From NCBI GenBank assembly GCA_016934955.1, contig JAFGRY010000003.1:1-64000 (forward strand): a stretch of DNA of 64,000 nucleotides, in the 5' to 3' direction. The notes beneath the pieces are model-generated. The model had not been told where the DNA came from. It worked only from the letters and a program-made list of their open reading frames with translations, and did not search any database. Both the position numbers and the translations under genes were made by a program. The stretch comes from a bacterium. GTDB taxonomy: Bacteria > Zhuqueibacterota > QNDG01 > JAGLOF01. Below, one piece after another: positions 8,214 to 17,046 of the stretch; within the stretch, counting starts at the first letter, position 1, and each line of letters starts with the position of its first letter.

Positions 8214-8241
8214 TTGGATTGCTGATGATTTTCACTATATT
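8214..8241 (+). promoter_or_regulatory. candidate promoter of the MATE gene
   Basis: -35-like TTGGAT at 8214-8219 and -10 TATATT at 8236-8241 with a 16-bp spacer, 27 bp before the start codon. The rest of the 240-bp gap (8029-8268) shows nothing else recognisable. Confidence 0.5.
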
Positions 8242-8268
8242 GATAGACTTGTCGGTTAAGGACGGCCC

Positions 8269-9654
8269 ATGAAAAAAGGTAGTGATCACAACACCAATGA
8301 CAGCGGGTATCGAAGCGTACTCACCGTGTCCATACCCCTTATCCTGAGCACGGGCTCCGTCACCCTGCAGCACTTTGTCGACCGGGTGTTTCTTACCTGG
8401 GTGTCTCCGGATGCGATTGCGGCAGCCATGCCGGCCGGTATCCTCAACTACGCGATCATGTCGATCTTCATCGGCACGTCTGTATATGTCAGCACCTTTA
8501 CCGCCCAGTATCTGGGCGCCGGACAGCAGGAGAAGATCGGCGCCTACGTCTGGCAGGGCATGTACTTCGCCCTGCTGGCGGGTGTCAGTGTGTTGCCGCT
8601 GTTGTCCCTTTCAGCCGACCTGTTCCGGATAGCCGGGCACGCGCCCGCTGTCCAGGCGCTGGAGAACGACTATTTCCGCATTCTGCTGGCGAACGGATTC
8701 GCCGTCACCGCTTCCTCGGCGATCGCCGGTTTTTTCAGCGGCAGGGGCAGGACAAAAATAGTGATGTGGGAAAGTTTTATTACCACGGCGGTCAATATCG
8801 TGCTCGATTATCTCCTGATATTCGGGAAAGCGGGATTCCCCGAACTCGGCATCAGGGGGGCGGCCCTGGCGACCGTCGCAGCCCAGTACACAAGGCTGAC
8901 CTTCTATCTCATCCTCTTTTTCAGCAGAGACAACCGGGAACGGTTCAGAACGCTGGCCGCCTGGCGGTTCAGAGCCGATTATTTTCTGCAGCTGATCAGA
9001 TTCGGCCTTCCAAACGGCGTACATTTTTTCCTGGAAATGACCGGTTTCACCATCCTCATCCTGCTGGTGGGCCGGCTGGGGGTCACGGAACTGGCGGCGA
9101 CCAATATCACCTTCAACATCAACCACCTGGTCTTCATGCCGCTCATGGGACTGTCGATGGGAGTGTCTGTGCTGGTCGGCAATCGCATCGGGGAAGGACG
9201 GCCGGACGCGGCTCGCCGTCTCACCTGGGCCGCATCCCATATTGGCTTCATCTTTGTCGCCCTGATCTCCCTGTCATACGCCTTTCTTCCCGATCTCTTT
9301 CTGGCCCCCTACAAGGCCAATGCCGGAGGAGCCGATTACACCACTATATCGGACATGGCCGCGAAGCTGCTCAAATTCGTAGCGGTCTATTCCCTGTTCG
9401 ACTGTATGAACATCATTTTCTCGGCAGCGGTCAAAGGTGCCGGCGACACGCGGTTCGTGATGTGGATATCCGTGCTGCTCTCCTGGGGGATCATGGTGAT
9501 CCCTTCCTATCTGGCGATAACCCGCTTCAACGGCACCATTTTCTGGCTCTGGACCTTCGCCACACTCTACATCGTCCTCATCGGACTGATTTTCATGGCC
9601 CGTTTTCTGGGCAATAAATGGGAGACAATGAGCGTGATCCGGCAGGAAGCCTGA
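8269..9654 (+). CDS. MATE family multidrug/cation efflux transporter
   Basis: A 461-residue inner-membrane protein with about twelve hydrophobic segments arranged as two homologous halves, typical of MATE (DinF/NorM) antiporters that export cationic drugs or metabolites using H+ or Na+. Family-like blocks include SIPLILSTGSVTLQHFVDRV near the N-terminus and GAALATVAAQ and NGVHFFLEMTGF in the middle. Upstream AAGGA supports the start. The PAP2 gene follows 31 bp later on the same strand, so the three genes 8269-11331 may form an operon. The substrate cannot be inferred. Confidence 0.9.
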   Translation: MKKGSDHNTNDSGYRSVLTVSIPLILSTGSVTLQHFVDRVFLTWVSPDAIAAAMPAGILNYAIMSIFIGTSVYVSTFTAQYLGAGQQEKIGAYVWQGMYFALLAGVSVLPLLSLSADLFRIAGHAPAVQALENDYFRILLANGFAVTASSAIAGFFSGRGRTKIVMWESFITTAVNIVLDYLLIFGKAGFPELGIRGAALATVAAQYTRLTFYLILFFSRDNRERFRTLAAWRFRADYFLQLIRFGLPNGVHFFLEMTGFTILILLVGRLGVTELAATNITFNINHLVFMPLMGLSMGVSVLVGNRIGEGRPDAARRLTWAASHIGFIFVALISLSYAFLPDLFLAPYKANAGGADYTTISDMAAKLLKFVAVYSLFDCMNIIFSAAVKGAGDTRFVMWISVLLSWGIMVIPSYLAITRFNGTIFWLWTFATLYIVLIGLIFMARFLGNKWETMSVIRQEA

Positions 9655-9685
9655 CCGGGGTTCAGCCCGATGACGTGTACTGCAG

Positions 9686-10600
9686 ATGAGAATCGCTGAC
9701 AAGCACATACCCGCTCTGCGCCGCTACCGCGGCCTCACCCTGCATCCCCTGGATCGCCTCTCGCTCGGCTATCTTGCCGTAACCGGTCTGCTGATTGCCC
9801 TCTTTCACTCCCGTCTTCCGGGCTGGTGGGCCTACCTCTGCTGGCACGCGGCTGCCGCGGCAGTGATACTGGAACTGGTCAGAGCGGGTCAGCACCGGCA
9901 AAGCAGGATGCTGGACCTGGCGCGTTCAGCCTACCCGGTGCTCGGATTCGGGGCCGCCTGGCTTGAACTGGACGCACTCTTCACGCTGGTATTCCCGTTT
10001 TACGGTACGGAAATAATCGTGGGGCTGGATAAGACAATTTTCGGCGTGCATCCGACGCTCTGGGTGGAAACCGTCTTCTCCCCCTGGCTGACCGAGCTGA
10101 TGAACTTTTTCTATGCCGTCTATTTTCTCTTTCTCCCCACAGGCACGCTTCTGATTTTTTTCAGAAAAGGCCGTCAGGCAACCCTCGATTTTCTCTTTCC
10201 TGTCTACACTGCTTATCTGTCGGCGTTTCTCTTTTCACTGCTGTTCCCGGTTGAAGGTGCCTGGACCGCCCTGAGTCACATTCACACCACAAACGCGAAC
10301 GGCGGTTTCTTTCTCGCGCTCAATCACTGGATTCAGAACAATGGATCGGTCAAGGGAGGGGCCTTCCCGAGTGTTCACGTTACCGGCGCCTTCGCCATTG
10401 CCTTCTCGGCAATGAAATTCGAAAAACGCTTTGCTGTGGCTGTGTTTGTTCTCTCCCTCGGTGTCGCCCTCTCAACCGTCTACTGCCGCTACCATCACGC
10501 CCTCGATGCGGCGGGCGGTATTGTCTGGGCTGCCGCTGCCTGTATCGTCGCTGCCGCGATTCTCAAAAAATCAGCCCCTGAGGATACCGGAAAATCATGA
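9686..10600 (+). CDS. PAP2 superfamily membrane phosphatase
   Basis: A 304-residue integral membrane protein with six or more hydrophobic segments. The three-part PAP2 active site is visible: KGGAFPSVH (residues 223-231), and YCRYHHALD (266-274) with the nucleophilic-pocket histidines. Family members dephosphorylate phosphatidate, isoprenyl pyrophosphates or transfer phospho-head groups (inositol phosphorylceramide synthase-like). The lipid substrate is unknown. The start codon lacks a strong ribosome site. The stop overlaps the next start as ATGA, showing translational coupling. Confidence 0.87.
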   Translation: MRIADKHIPALRRYRGLTLHPLDRLSLGYLAVTGLLIALFHSRLPGWWAYLCWHAAAAAVILELVRAGQHRQSRMLDLARSAYPVLGFGAAWLELDALFTLVFPFYGTEIIVGLDKTIFGVHPTLWVETVFSPWLTELMNFFYAVYFLFLPTGTLLIFFRKGRQATLDFLFPVYTAYLSAFLFSLLFPVEGAWTALSHIHTTNANGGFFLALNHWIQNNGSVKGGAFPSVHVTGAFAIAFSAMKFEKRFAVAVFVLSLGVALSTVYCRYHHALDAAGGIVWAAAACIVAAAILKKSAPEDTGKS

Positions 10601-11331
10601 AATGCTATCTCTTCAGCGACACCGTACTGCCGTTCACCAGGGAACAGCTGGAGTCCCGCATGGCGGCCGTTACCGGCGGAACCGAGACCGGTGATCTGGT
10701 CACCGCGATCTATATCACCAGCGGCATCCGTGCCTCACGGGGCACCGCCTATGTACAGCGCTGGAAGACGCCGCGGACATTCCATGCCTCCAGAGGCTAT
10801 TGGGCCTTCACCCGTGCATTCGGAACACCGGAAGATTTGCCGCACCGGTACAAACTGATCAAGGTGCATGTTCATCCCGGACGTTCATATCCCGGGGACG
10901 AAATCGACATATACGGCTGGCGCTTCCGGTATGACTCGCTCCTTGATCACGTGCTCTTCCTCTTCGCCCATGAGCTGCATCATTACCGGCGCTACCACCT
11001 CTCTCTCCACCCCCGGGAAGGGGAACATGCGGCCAACCGCTGGGCGCTGCAGAAGTGTCTCGAGGCCGGTCTGCCGGTATCCGGCCGGCGGCTGCCGGTT
11101 AAAAAGAAGAAACGCGCCACCCGGAAACCCGCGCTGCCTGCGCAGTACCTGCGGTTCCGCACCCTGCAGGCAGGCGACCGGGTGCGGATCAGCACGGACA
11201 GCCGTGGCATATACCGCGGTCAGACCGCCGCCGCGGTCCGGCCGATCCGGCCGAACTCGAAACGGATGGTGATCAGGACCGGTGACGGGAAAACCTGGCG
11301 CTGGCCCCTGACCTGGCTGGACCCGCTATAA
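10597..11331 (+). CDS. hypothetical protein with zincin-like HExxH motif
   Basis: A 244-residue, probably cytoplasmic protein. HELHH at 125-129 followed by E143 gives an HExxH-x13-E pattern like gluzincin or SprT-like metalloproteins. A basic stretch (KKKKRATRKP, about 169-178) links it to a C-terminal SH3-like beta domain (GDRVRI to KTWRWPLTWL). The organisation recalls small DNA- or protein-binding metalloproteases, but I do not recognise the family. It overlaps the PAP2 gene by 4 nt (ATGA). Confidence 0.65.
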   Translation: MKCYLFSDTVLPFTREQLESRMAAVTGGTETGDLVTAIYITSGIRASRGTAYVQRWKTPRTFHASRGYWAFTRAFGTPEDLPHRYKLIKVHVHPGRSYPGDEIDIYGWRFRYDSLLDHVLFLFAHELHHYRRYHLSLHPREGEHAANRWALQKCLEAGLPVSGRRLPVKKKKRATRKPALPAQYLRFRTLQAGDRVRISTDSRGIYRGQTAAAVRPIRPNSKRMVIRTGDGKTWRWPLTWLDPL

Positions 11332-11366
11332 AAAACTGCCTGATCCCGTGAAACGGAACCAGGCAG
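11330..11366 (-). terminator. Rho-independent terminator of the chemoreceptor gene
   Basis: On the minus strand CTGCCTGG and its complement CAGGCAG enclose a 16-nt loop, followed by six T. It overlaps the last codon of the rightward gene and lies 30 bp past the leftward chemoreceptor stop. Confidence 0.75.
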
Positions 11367-11396
11367 CATATATCGGGGGGCGGGAGCGTACGGCGG

Positions 11397-13403
11397 TCAG
11401 TTCGGCTCCGTAAATTTTGAGGGACCTTCCCGCAGTTTGAACTGATTGACCAGCTGGGTGAGCGAGCTGCTCTGCGTGTCCAGCTGCTTCGCGAGCGCCG
11501 CCATCTGTTCCGCGCCGTTGGCCGACTCGTTGGTGACATTGCTGATGGCGGCCATGCCTTTTGATATCTCTTCAGCACCAAACCGCTGCTCCTCGGATCC
11601 GGTGGCGATCTGCTGTACCATTTTCATCGCTTCGCCCACCGAGGCGACGATATCCTGCAGCACTTCTTCAGTTTTCAGTGTCGCTTCCTTGCCGCGGGTG
11701 ACAGCCTCGGTCGATTCATTCATGGCCTCGGAGACCTGATCGGTATCCCGCTTGATTTCGAGAATGGTTTCAGCGATCTCCTTTGTCGCCTCTTTGGTCC
11801 GCACTGCCAGTTTTCGCACCTCTTCAGCCACCACGGCGAACCCCTTGCCGTGCTCACCGGCGCTGGACGCTTCGATGGCCGCGTTGAGCGCAAGCAGGTT
11901 CGTCTGCACGGCGATGTCATCGATGATCCTGATGATTTCGCCTATCTGCACGGTGCGGCGTGAGAGAGCTTCGACAATTTCTCCGGTGCGGCTCGATGCG
12001 GACACGATCTCATCCATTGTTTTCTGGGTTGCCTGCATCACTTCGGCGCCGCTGTCCGCCTTGTCACTGGCCTGCTGGGCGATGGACGCGGTCGTGGTGG
12101 CGCTCTGGGCGTTCTGAACGATTACGGCCGCCATTTCCTGCACGCTGCTGGCCACTTCAGTCGCCTGGGTGCTCTGTGCCTCGGCGCCGCTCGCCAGTTC
12201 CGCGGCAGTGGCGCTGAGATTGCCCGTCGCCCCTGAAATTTCCTCAGCGTTCTCCTTGACGAGCTGGATTATATCGTGCAGTTTGTCCACGAAAGAGTTG
12301 AACCAGTAGGCAAGCTCGCCGATTTCATCTTCGGCGTCGACGTCGATCCGTCTTGTCAGATCTCCCCGTCCCTGGGCGATATCCTTGATCATGGAGACCA
12401 GCTTGACAATCGGCTTTGTAATATATCCGCTCAGGAAGAAGATGGATACGAACAGCAGCACCGTGGTGAGAATAATAATGAAAATAGATGTGTTTGCCAG
12501 CACACCCAGAGGACCGTTGATTTCCTGGGTTGACACGACCAGCGCCAGTGTCCAGTTGAGCTCTTCGATCGGCGTACAGATGAAATACTGTTTTTCCCCC
12601 TCCCATACCACCTCTTCAATACCCGCTTCTCCCGCGCCGACCAGGGCGGCGGCCGCGTCGATATTCCGGTAGGACTTGTCTTCCACGAGATCGGTGAGTT
12701 TCGTTTTGAGTACGAACTCGGGATCATGATGATAATAGAACATCCCATCCTTGCCGATCAGATACGCCTGTCCGCTCTCAAATACATTTTCCAGATTCTT
12801 TATGTAGCTGCCGAAGGCATCGAGCCGGAAATCGATTCCCCCCACTCCCAGCACCGACCCGTCATCGTCATAAATGGGGTTCCGGTAGCTGATGGCCGCG
12901 AACTTGTCCACAAAATCGATATCCACGTCAAATGATGGCTTGCCCAGAGCGATAGCAGTCTGGTACCAGGCTCTGGTTCCCACCCGGTAGGTGTCGGGTG
13001 TTTCCCTGTCAACACTCTCATAGTAAAACTGGGTTTTTTCACTGGCCACCGAGGCCGAATTTATTTCCCCGTCAGCCGCCACATAATCCTTGAACCGCCG
13101 GATCATTTCACGATAGAATGCGTCTCTTCCTGGATCGGGCTTCCGGGCCGTGTTGGTTCTCAGCCACTCTTTCATTCTGTAGTCGTTCGAGAACGTCCAG
13201 GCGATTTTCGCTTTCTCCCACAGGTAGCCGCTCAATTCGATGGCGGCGCCTTCGGCCTTGGCCATGGCCTTTTCCTGTGTTTCCTTGACAACGAGTGTCT
13301 TGCTGAAGCCGTAAAAAACAAGAAATATCACGGCAAGCATAATGATATTGATTCCGAGAATCGAAACCAGCATCTTTCCCCGCAGTTTCAGTTGTTTGAA
13401 CAT
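11397..13403 (-). CDS. methyl-accepting chemotaxis protein, dCache-HAMP-MA
   Basis: A 668-residue transmembrane chemoreceptor. TM1 lies near residues 12-33, a periplasmic dCache-type sensor follows to about 300 (including [20 protein letters not shown]), then TM2 (about 305-327), a HAMP domain (about 328-380) and a long cytoplasmic coiled-coil signalling domain. The hairpin tip contains [20 protein letters not shown] and the kinase-binding EVRKLA. No CheR-binding pentapeptide is seen at the C-terminus. Ligand unknown. GGGAGAAGGGAG supports the start. The hybrid kinase gene lies upstream in the same direction, 24 bp away, so the pair may be co-transcribed. Confidence 0.95.
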   Translation of the reverse strand: MFKQLKLRGKMLVSILGINIIMLAVIFLVFYGFSKTLVVKETQEKAMAKAEGAAIELSGYLWEKAKIAWTFSNDYRMKEWLRTNTARKPDPGRDAFYREMIRRFKDYVAADGEINSASVASEKTQFYYESVDRETPDTYRVGTRAWYQTAIALGKPSFDVDIDFVDKFAAISYRNPIYDDDGSVLGVGGIDFRLDAFGSYIKNLENVFESGQAYLIGKDGMFYYHHDPEFVLKTKLTDLVEDKSYRNIDAAAALVGAGEAGIEEVVWEGEKQYFICTPIEELNWTLALVVSTQEINGPLGVLANTSIFIIILTTVLLFVSIFFLSGYITKPIVKLVSMIKDIAQGRGDLTRRIDVDAEDEIGELAYWFNSFVDKLHDIIQLVKENAEEISGATGNLSATAAELASGAEAQSTQATEVASSVQEMAAVIVQNAQSATTTASIAQQASDKADSGAEVMQATQKTMDEIVSASSRTGEIVEALSRRTVQIGEIIRIIDDIAVQTNLLALNAAIEASSAGEHGKGFAVVAEEVRKLAVRTKEATKEIAETILEIKRDTDQVSEAMNESTEAVTRGKEATLKTEEVLQDIVASVGEAMKMVQQIATGSEEQRFGAEEISKGMAAISNVTNESANGAEQMAALAKQLDTQSSSLTQLVNQFKLREGPSKFTEPN

Positions 13404-13427
13404 CTCCCTTCTCCCTTATTGTGGACA

Positions 13428-16400
13428 CTATGCATTCAGAGAATGCAATTCCAGCACCAGGTCATTGAATGCGTACGGTTTCTCCAGAAAACGGTATCCC
13501 TTCTTTTTTATCAGCGGCCAGCGCTGTCTGTGATCGGAATAGCCGCTGCTCAGCAGCACTTTCAGCTTGGGTTTTTTCTCCACCAGCTCATTCACCAGCT
13601 CTATGCCGCTCTGTCCCGGCAGCCCGACATCGCTGATCACGAGATAGAAATCACCTTTTTCCCGTTCAAACAATTGCTTTGCCTCATCAGCACTTGAGGC
13701 GGCAAACACCGTGTATCCGATACGGTTGAGGCCGTTAATAGTGAATTCCCGTACTTTGTCCTCGTCCTCAACGATGAGTATACGGCGGCCCTTGCCGTCA
13801 TGATTCGTCACCGCGGCGGGAACATCCGACTTCTTGCTTTTCGGTTTATCGACCGCCGGAAGGTAGATAACGAATTCGCTGCCTTTATGCTGCTCCGAGA
13901 ACACCTGTATCCAGCCTTCATGCTGTTTGATGATACCGTACACAACCGAGAGTCCGAGACCGGTACCCTTGGACTTCCCTTTCGTACTGAAAAAGGGATC
14001 AAAAATCTGCTGTTTGACCTGATCACTCATCCCCGTGCCGGTGTCGGCCACCGAGAGCCGGATGTACTTGCCGGGACGGGACTCGGGCATTCCGTAGCAG
14101 TCTTTCTTGTCGAGAGTCACATTCTTGACATTGAACGTGATTTTACCGCCATCGGGCATGGCATCCCGGGCATTCACCGAAAGATTCATCAGCACCTGTT
14201 CGAGGGATCCCTTGTCGGCAAACAGGTGCCAGAGATCAGCGGGAAAGGATGTTTCGATGGAAATATTCTCGCCAAGAAGGCGGGTGAGCAGTTTTTTCAG
14301 ATCCCCGATCACCATTTTGAGATCGATTGTTTCGAATTTCATCGGCTGTTTTCGGCTGAAGAGCAGCAGCTGGCCGGTCAGCTGGGCCGCCTTGTTGGCC
14401 GCACTCTGAATATCGAGAAGTTCCCGGTGGACCGGATCATCCTCTTTCACATCCATCAGCGCCATGTCCGAACAGCCGATAATCGCGGTGAGCAGATTGT
14501 TGAAGTCGTGGGCGATGCCGCCGGTGAGTACCCCGATCGCTTCCATTTTCTGTGCCTGCAGCAGCTGCTGCTGAATGGCGTCTTTTTCTTCAGCCACCCG
14601 TCTCTGCGCCTTGCGGTCATGGAGCACCGAAATGCCGAAGGCAAGATCACCGGCCATCTCCTTAAGCAGTGCCGCCTCTTCCCTGTCGAATGCGGGATCC
14701 TGGGCGGAATAAATACAGAGCGCACCGTATATGTTCCCCCCGTTATGAAGCGGCAGAATGATTCTCGTCAGGCCGTCTTCACTGTTTTCTTCGATGCAGG
14801 CATCCATTTCGCGCAGCTTGTCGAGTATGGCACTGCCGAGAGTATCGTTAAAATCCGCGAGTGTGTACTGACGTTTCAGCCCTGCCCCGGGTGACACGGC
14901 GAGCGCTTCCGGCTGTATGCGCGACATGGAGGCATCAGGAGTGATACCCGCCCATGCCATGGCATACCCGCCGCTCTCCACCAGGATGGTACAGATATCC
15001 TGCAGCAGCACGTTGCTGTTACTGGCGCGTACAAGAGCTTTGTTGCCGGCGCTGAGCGTTTTCAGCGCCCGGTTCAATCGTTTCAGCTCTGAATCGGCCT
15101 GACGGCGCCGGTTGATATCGCGGAACACCATGAGTATACCGATCGGCATCCCCAGATCGTTCCGCAGGAAGCTGGCGGTCGCCTCGGTCCAGACTCCGCC
15201 GCCGTTCTTTCGGATCAGCTCGACTTCCACCGTGTGTGAACGGATCGGGTCCTTTCCCGCGCCGTTTTCCCGGGCCAGTTCTTCGGCAAGTATTCTCTCC
15301 GCGGTCTTCAGATCGTCGCTTCCCGCGATATCAGCAGCTTTAAGGCCCTGGGCCTCTTCAGGCGTATATCCCAGCAGATTTTCCACCGAGGGGCTCACAT
15401 AGGTTGTTTCTCCCTCGAGCGTGAAGGACCAGATCACATCAGAGGTGCTTTCGGTTAACAGGCGGTATTTCTCCTCACTGTTTTTCAAGGCGTTTTCAAC
15501 TCTGAGCGTCTTCGAAATATCTTCGTACACCGCCACTATCCCGTGCAGCTCGTTATCCACATAAATCGGTGATCCGCTGCAGAGAACACTCACCGGCTCT
15601 CTGTCCTTGCGGTATCGGACCGTTTCCACGGAAGTAAGCACTTCTCCATCGAGTACCCGTCTTGCCATCGCCCGGCACTCATCGAGGTTGCCGTTATTGG
15701 AGATAAGGTCATCGATATCTTTTCCCATCACCTCATCTCTGGTGTAGCCGAAAATGGTTTCCGCCCCGCCGTTCCAGTCGATGATCCGGTGGTTTCGGTC
15801 GAGCGTGACAATCCCGACCGGCGCCTGTTTCACCACCGACTCGAGGTATGATTTTCGCCTCTCGATCTCCAGCGCCATCTCCTTGCGCCCGGTGATATCT
15901 TCCACCATCCCCTCATAGTAGAGGACCTCACCGCTGTTATCCCTGACCGCGATGGCCGAGACCGAAATCCACAGCGGTTTCCCGTTTCGTTTCTTCATCA
16001 GGTATTCCAGTTCCTTCACCTCCCCCAGCTTACGGAGATTACTGTCGAGGTCGAGGCGGTTTTCAGGATCGTGGAAAAGATCTGATGTATGGAGAGAGAG
16101 AACATCCGATTTGTGCTTATAGCCGAATATTGCGACAAAGGCGTTGTTCACGTCGATAAAATGGCCCTTGCGGGTGACCTTGAAAAGCCCGATGGTGATT
16201 AATTCCTTGAGGGCGAGAAACTCGCGGTCCTTTTCGGACATGCCCGCCTCTTTCTGCTGCTGCTCAGCCAGCATGCGCTTGCGTTCATCCAGCAAGGTGT
16301 TGAAATAGATGCCGAACAGCACCACCACCAGGATGGGAAGAATTCTCATCCATACCGACATCGAATCGGGCAGCAGCAGCCGCTGGAGCAGGCTCCCCCT

Positions 16401-16754
16401 GTCGAAGACAACGACATCACGGATCGATTCAAGCACCCAGTAGAGCAGCCCGAATCCCGCGCACATGATCATGACTTCGGCTCTTCCCGGAACGTCATGC
16501 ATCTTGTACTGTTTCTGGTTCAGCTTTTTCTGAAAGGAATATGACATCACTCCGAAAAGAAGGAGAATGAAAACGACCAGAATCCGCATCCAGAATTCCC
16601 GGGGATCGGGGATAAAGATAATTTCGAATATACTGCCTTCACCGCTGTTGATGAAGTGCCTGATCGATTCAAATATCCAGTAAAGAAAGCCGAACAGGAT
16701 TCCCGACCAAATAAGGTGAAACGGCTTTTTTCCAGTCACACTGGGTTCATCCAT
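13428..16754 (-). CDS. hybrid sensor histidine kinase with duplicated membrane module, PAS3-GAF-HisKA-HATPase-REC
   Basis: A 1,108-residue membrane sensor kinase. The N-terminus has two homologous membrane units (about residues 10-75 and 92-155), each with GxLYW..ESIR, a GS..(L/F)PD segment and WMRIL....LFG. Three PAS domains follow (about 185-560, the first with LEYLMKKRNGKPLWISVSA), then a GAF domain (about 575-720). The HisKA phosphoacceptor is H749 in GGIAHDFNN, followed by an ATPase domain with ADTGTGM and GTGLGLSVVYGI, and a C-terminal receiver (ISDVGLPG, LEKPYAF). The start at 16754 is preferred because AAAGG is 7 nt upstream; an ATG at 16760 is too close. The 292-bp gap upstream holds no other recognised feature. 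Confidence 0.93.
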   Translation of the reverse strand: MDEPSVTGKKPFHLIWSGILFGFLYWIFESIRHFINSGEGSIFEIIFIPDPREFWMRILVVFILLLFGVMSYSFQKKLNQKQYKMHDVPGRAEVMIMCAGFGLLYWVLESIRDVVVFDRGSLLQRLLLPDSMSVWMRILPILVVVLFGIYFNTLLDERKRMLAEQQQKEAGMSEKDREFLALKELITIGLFKVTRKGHFIDVNNAFVAIFGYKHKSDVLSLHTSDLFHDPENRLDLDSNLRKLGEVKELEYLMKKRNGKPLWISVSAIAVRDNSGEVLYYEGMVEDITGRKEMALEIERRKSYLESVVKQAPVGIVTLDRNHRIIDWNGGAETIFGYTRDEVMGKDIDDLISNNGNLDECRAMARRVLDGEVLTSVETVRYRKDREPVSVLCSGSPIYVDNELHGIVAVYEDISKTLRVENALKNSEEKYRLLTESTSDVIWSFTLEGETTYVSPSVENLLGYTPEEAQGLKAADIAGSDDLKTAERILAEELARENGAGKDPIRSHTVEVELIRKNGGGVWTEATASFLRNDLGMPIGILMVFRDINRRRQADSELKRLNRALKTLSAGNKALVRASNSNVLLQDICTILVESGGYAMAWAGITPDASMSRIQPEALAVSPGAGLKRQYTLADFNDTLGSAILDKLREMDACIEENSEDGLTRIILPLHNGGNIYGALCIYSAQDPAFDREEAALLKEMAGDLAFGISVLHDRKAQRRVAEEKDAIQQQLLQAQKMEAIGVLTGGIAHDFNNLLTAIIGCSDMALMDVKEDDPVHRELLDIQSAANKAAQLTGQLLLFSRKQPMKFETIDLKMVIGDLKKLLTRLLGENISIETSFPADLWHLFADKGSLEQVLMNLSVNARDAMPDGGKITFNVKNVTLDKKDCYGMPESRPGKYIRLSVADTGTGMSDQVKQQIFDPFFSTKGKSKGTGLGLSVVYGIIKQHEGWIQVFSEQHKGSEFVIYLPAVDKPKSKKSDVPAAVTNHDGKGRRILIVEDEDKVREFTINGLNRIGYTVFAASSADEAKQLFEREKGDFYLVISDVGLPGQSGIELVNELVEKKPKLKVLLSSGYSDHRQRWPLIKKKGYRFLEKPYAFNDLVLELHSLNA

Positions 16755-17046
16755 ATTCATACCTTTCGTATCGCTCTACCAGTTCCTGTCCCGGTGACAG
16801 GTACACTCCTTCATCGAGAAATCAGGCCGGAAAATTTCACTATGTAATACCGGTGCGCTTTCGCAATGCACTGTTAAACGGGATTCATCCTGTTCCGCCT
16901 GGTGTACGCTGCGCATTACCCGTGTGAACCATATGATCGATCTATTGCAATTTTCTTACCACATCGCGAAATACAGCCGCAATTCTTTTTCCTGTACAAT
17001 AATATGTGTATCAGGGCAGCGACCGGCTTACGGGTGCGCGCCTCGT

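Noticed and set aside
16755..17046. Gene in the 292-bp gap after the hybrid kinase start
   Set aside because: Frames here run into the antisense of the usher-like gene and lack any domain or ribosome site.
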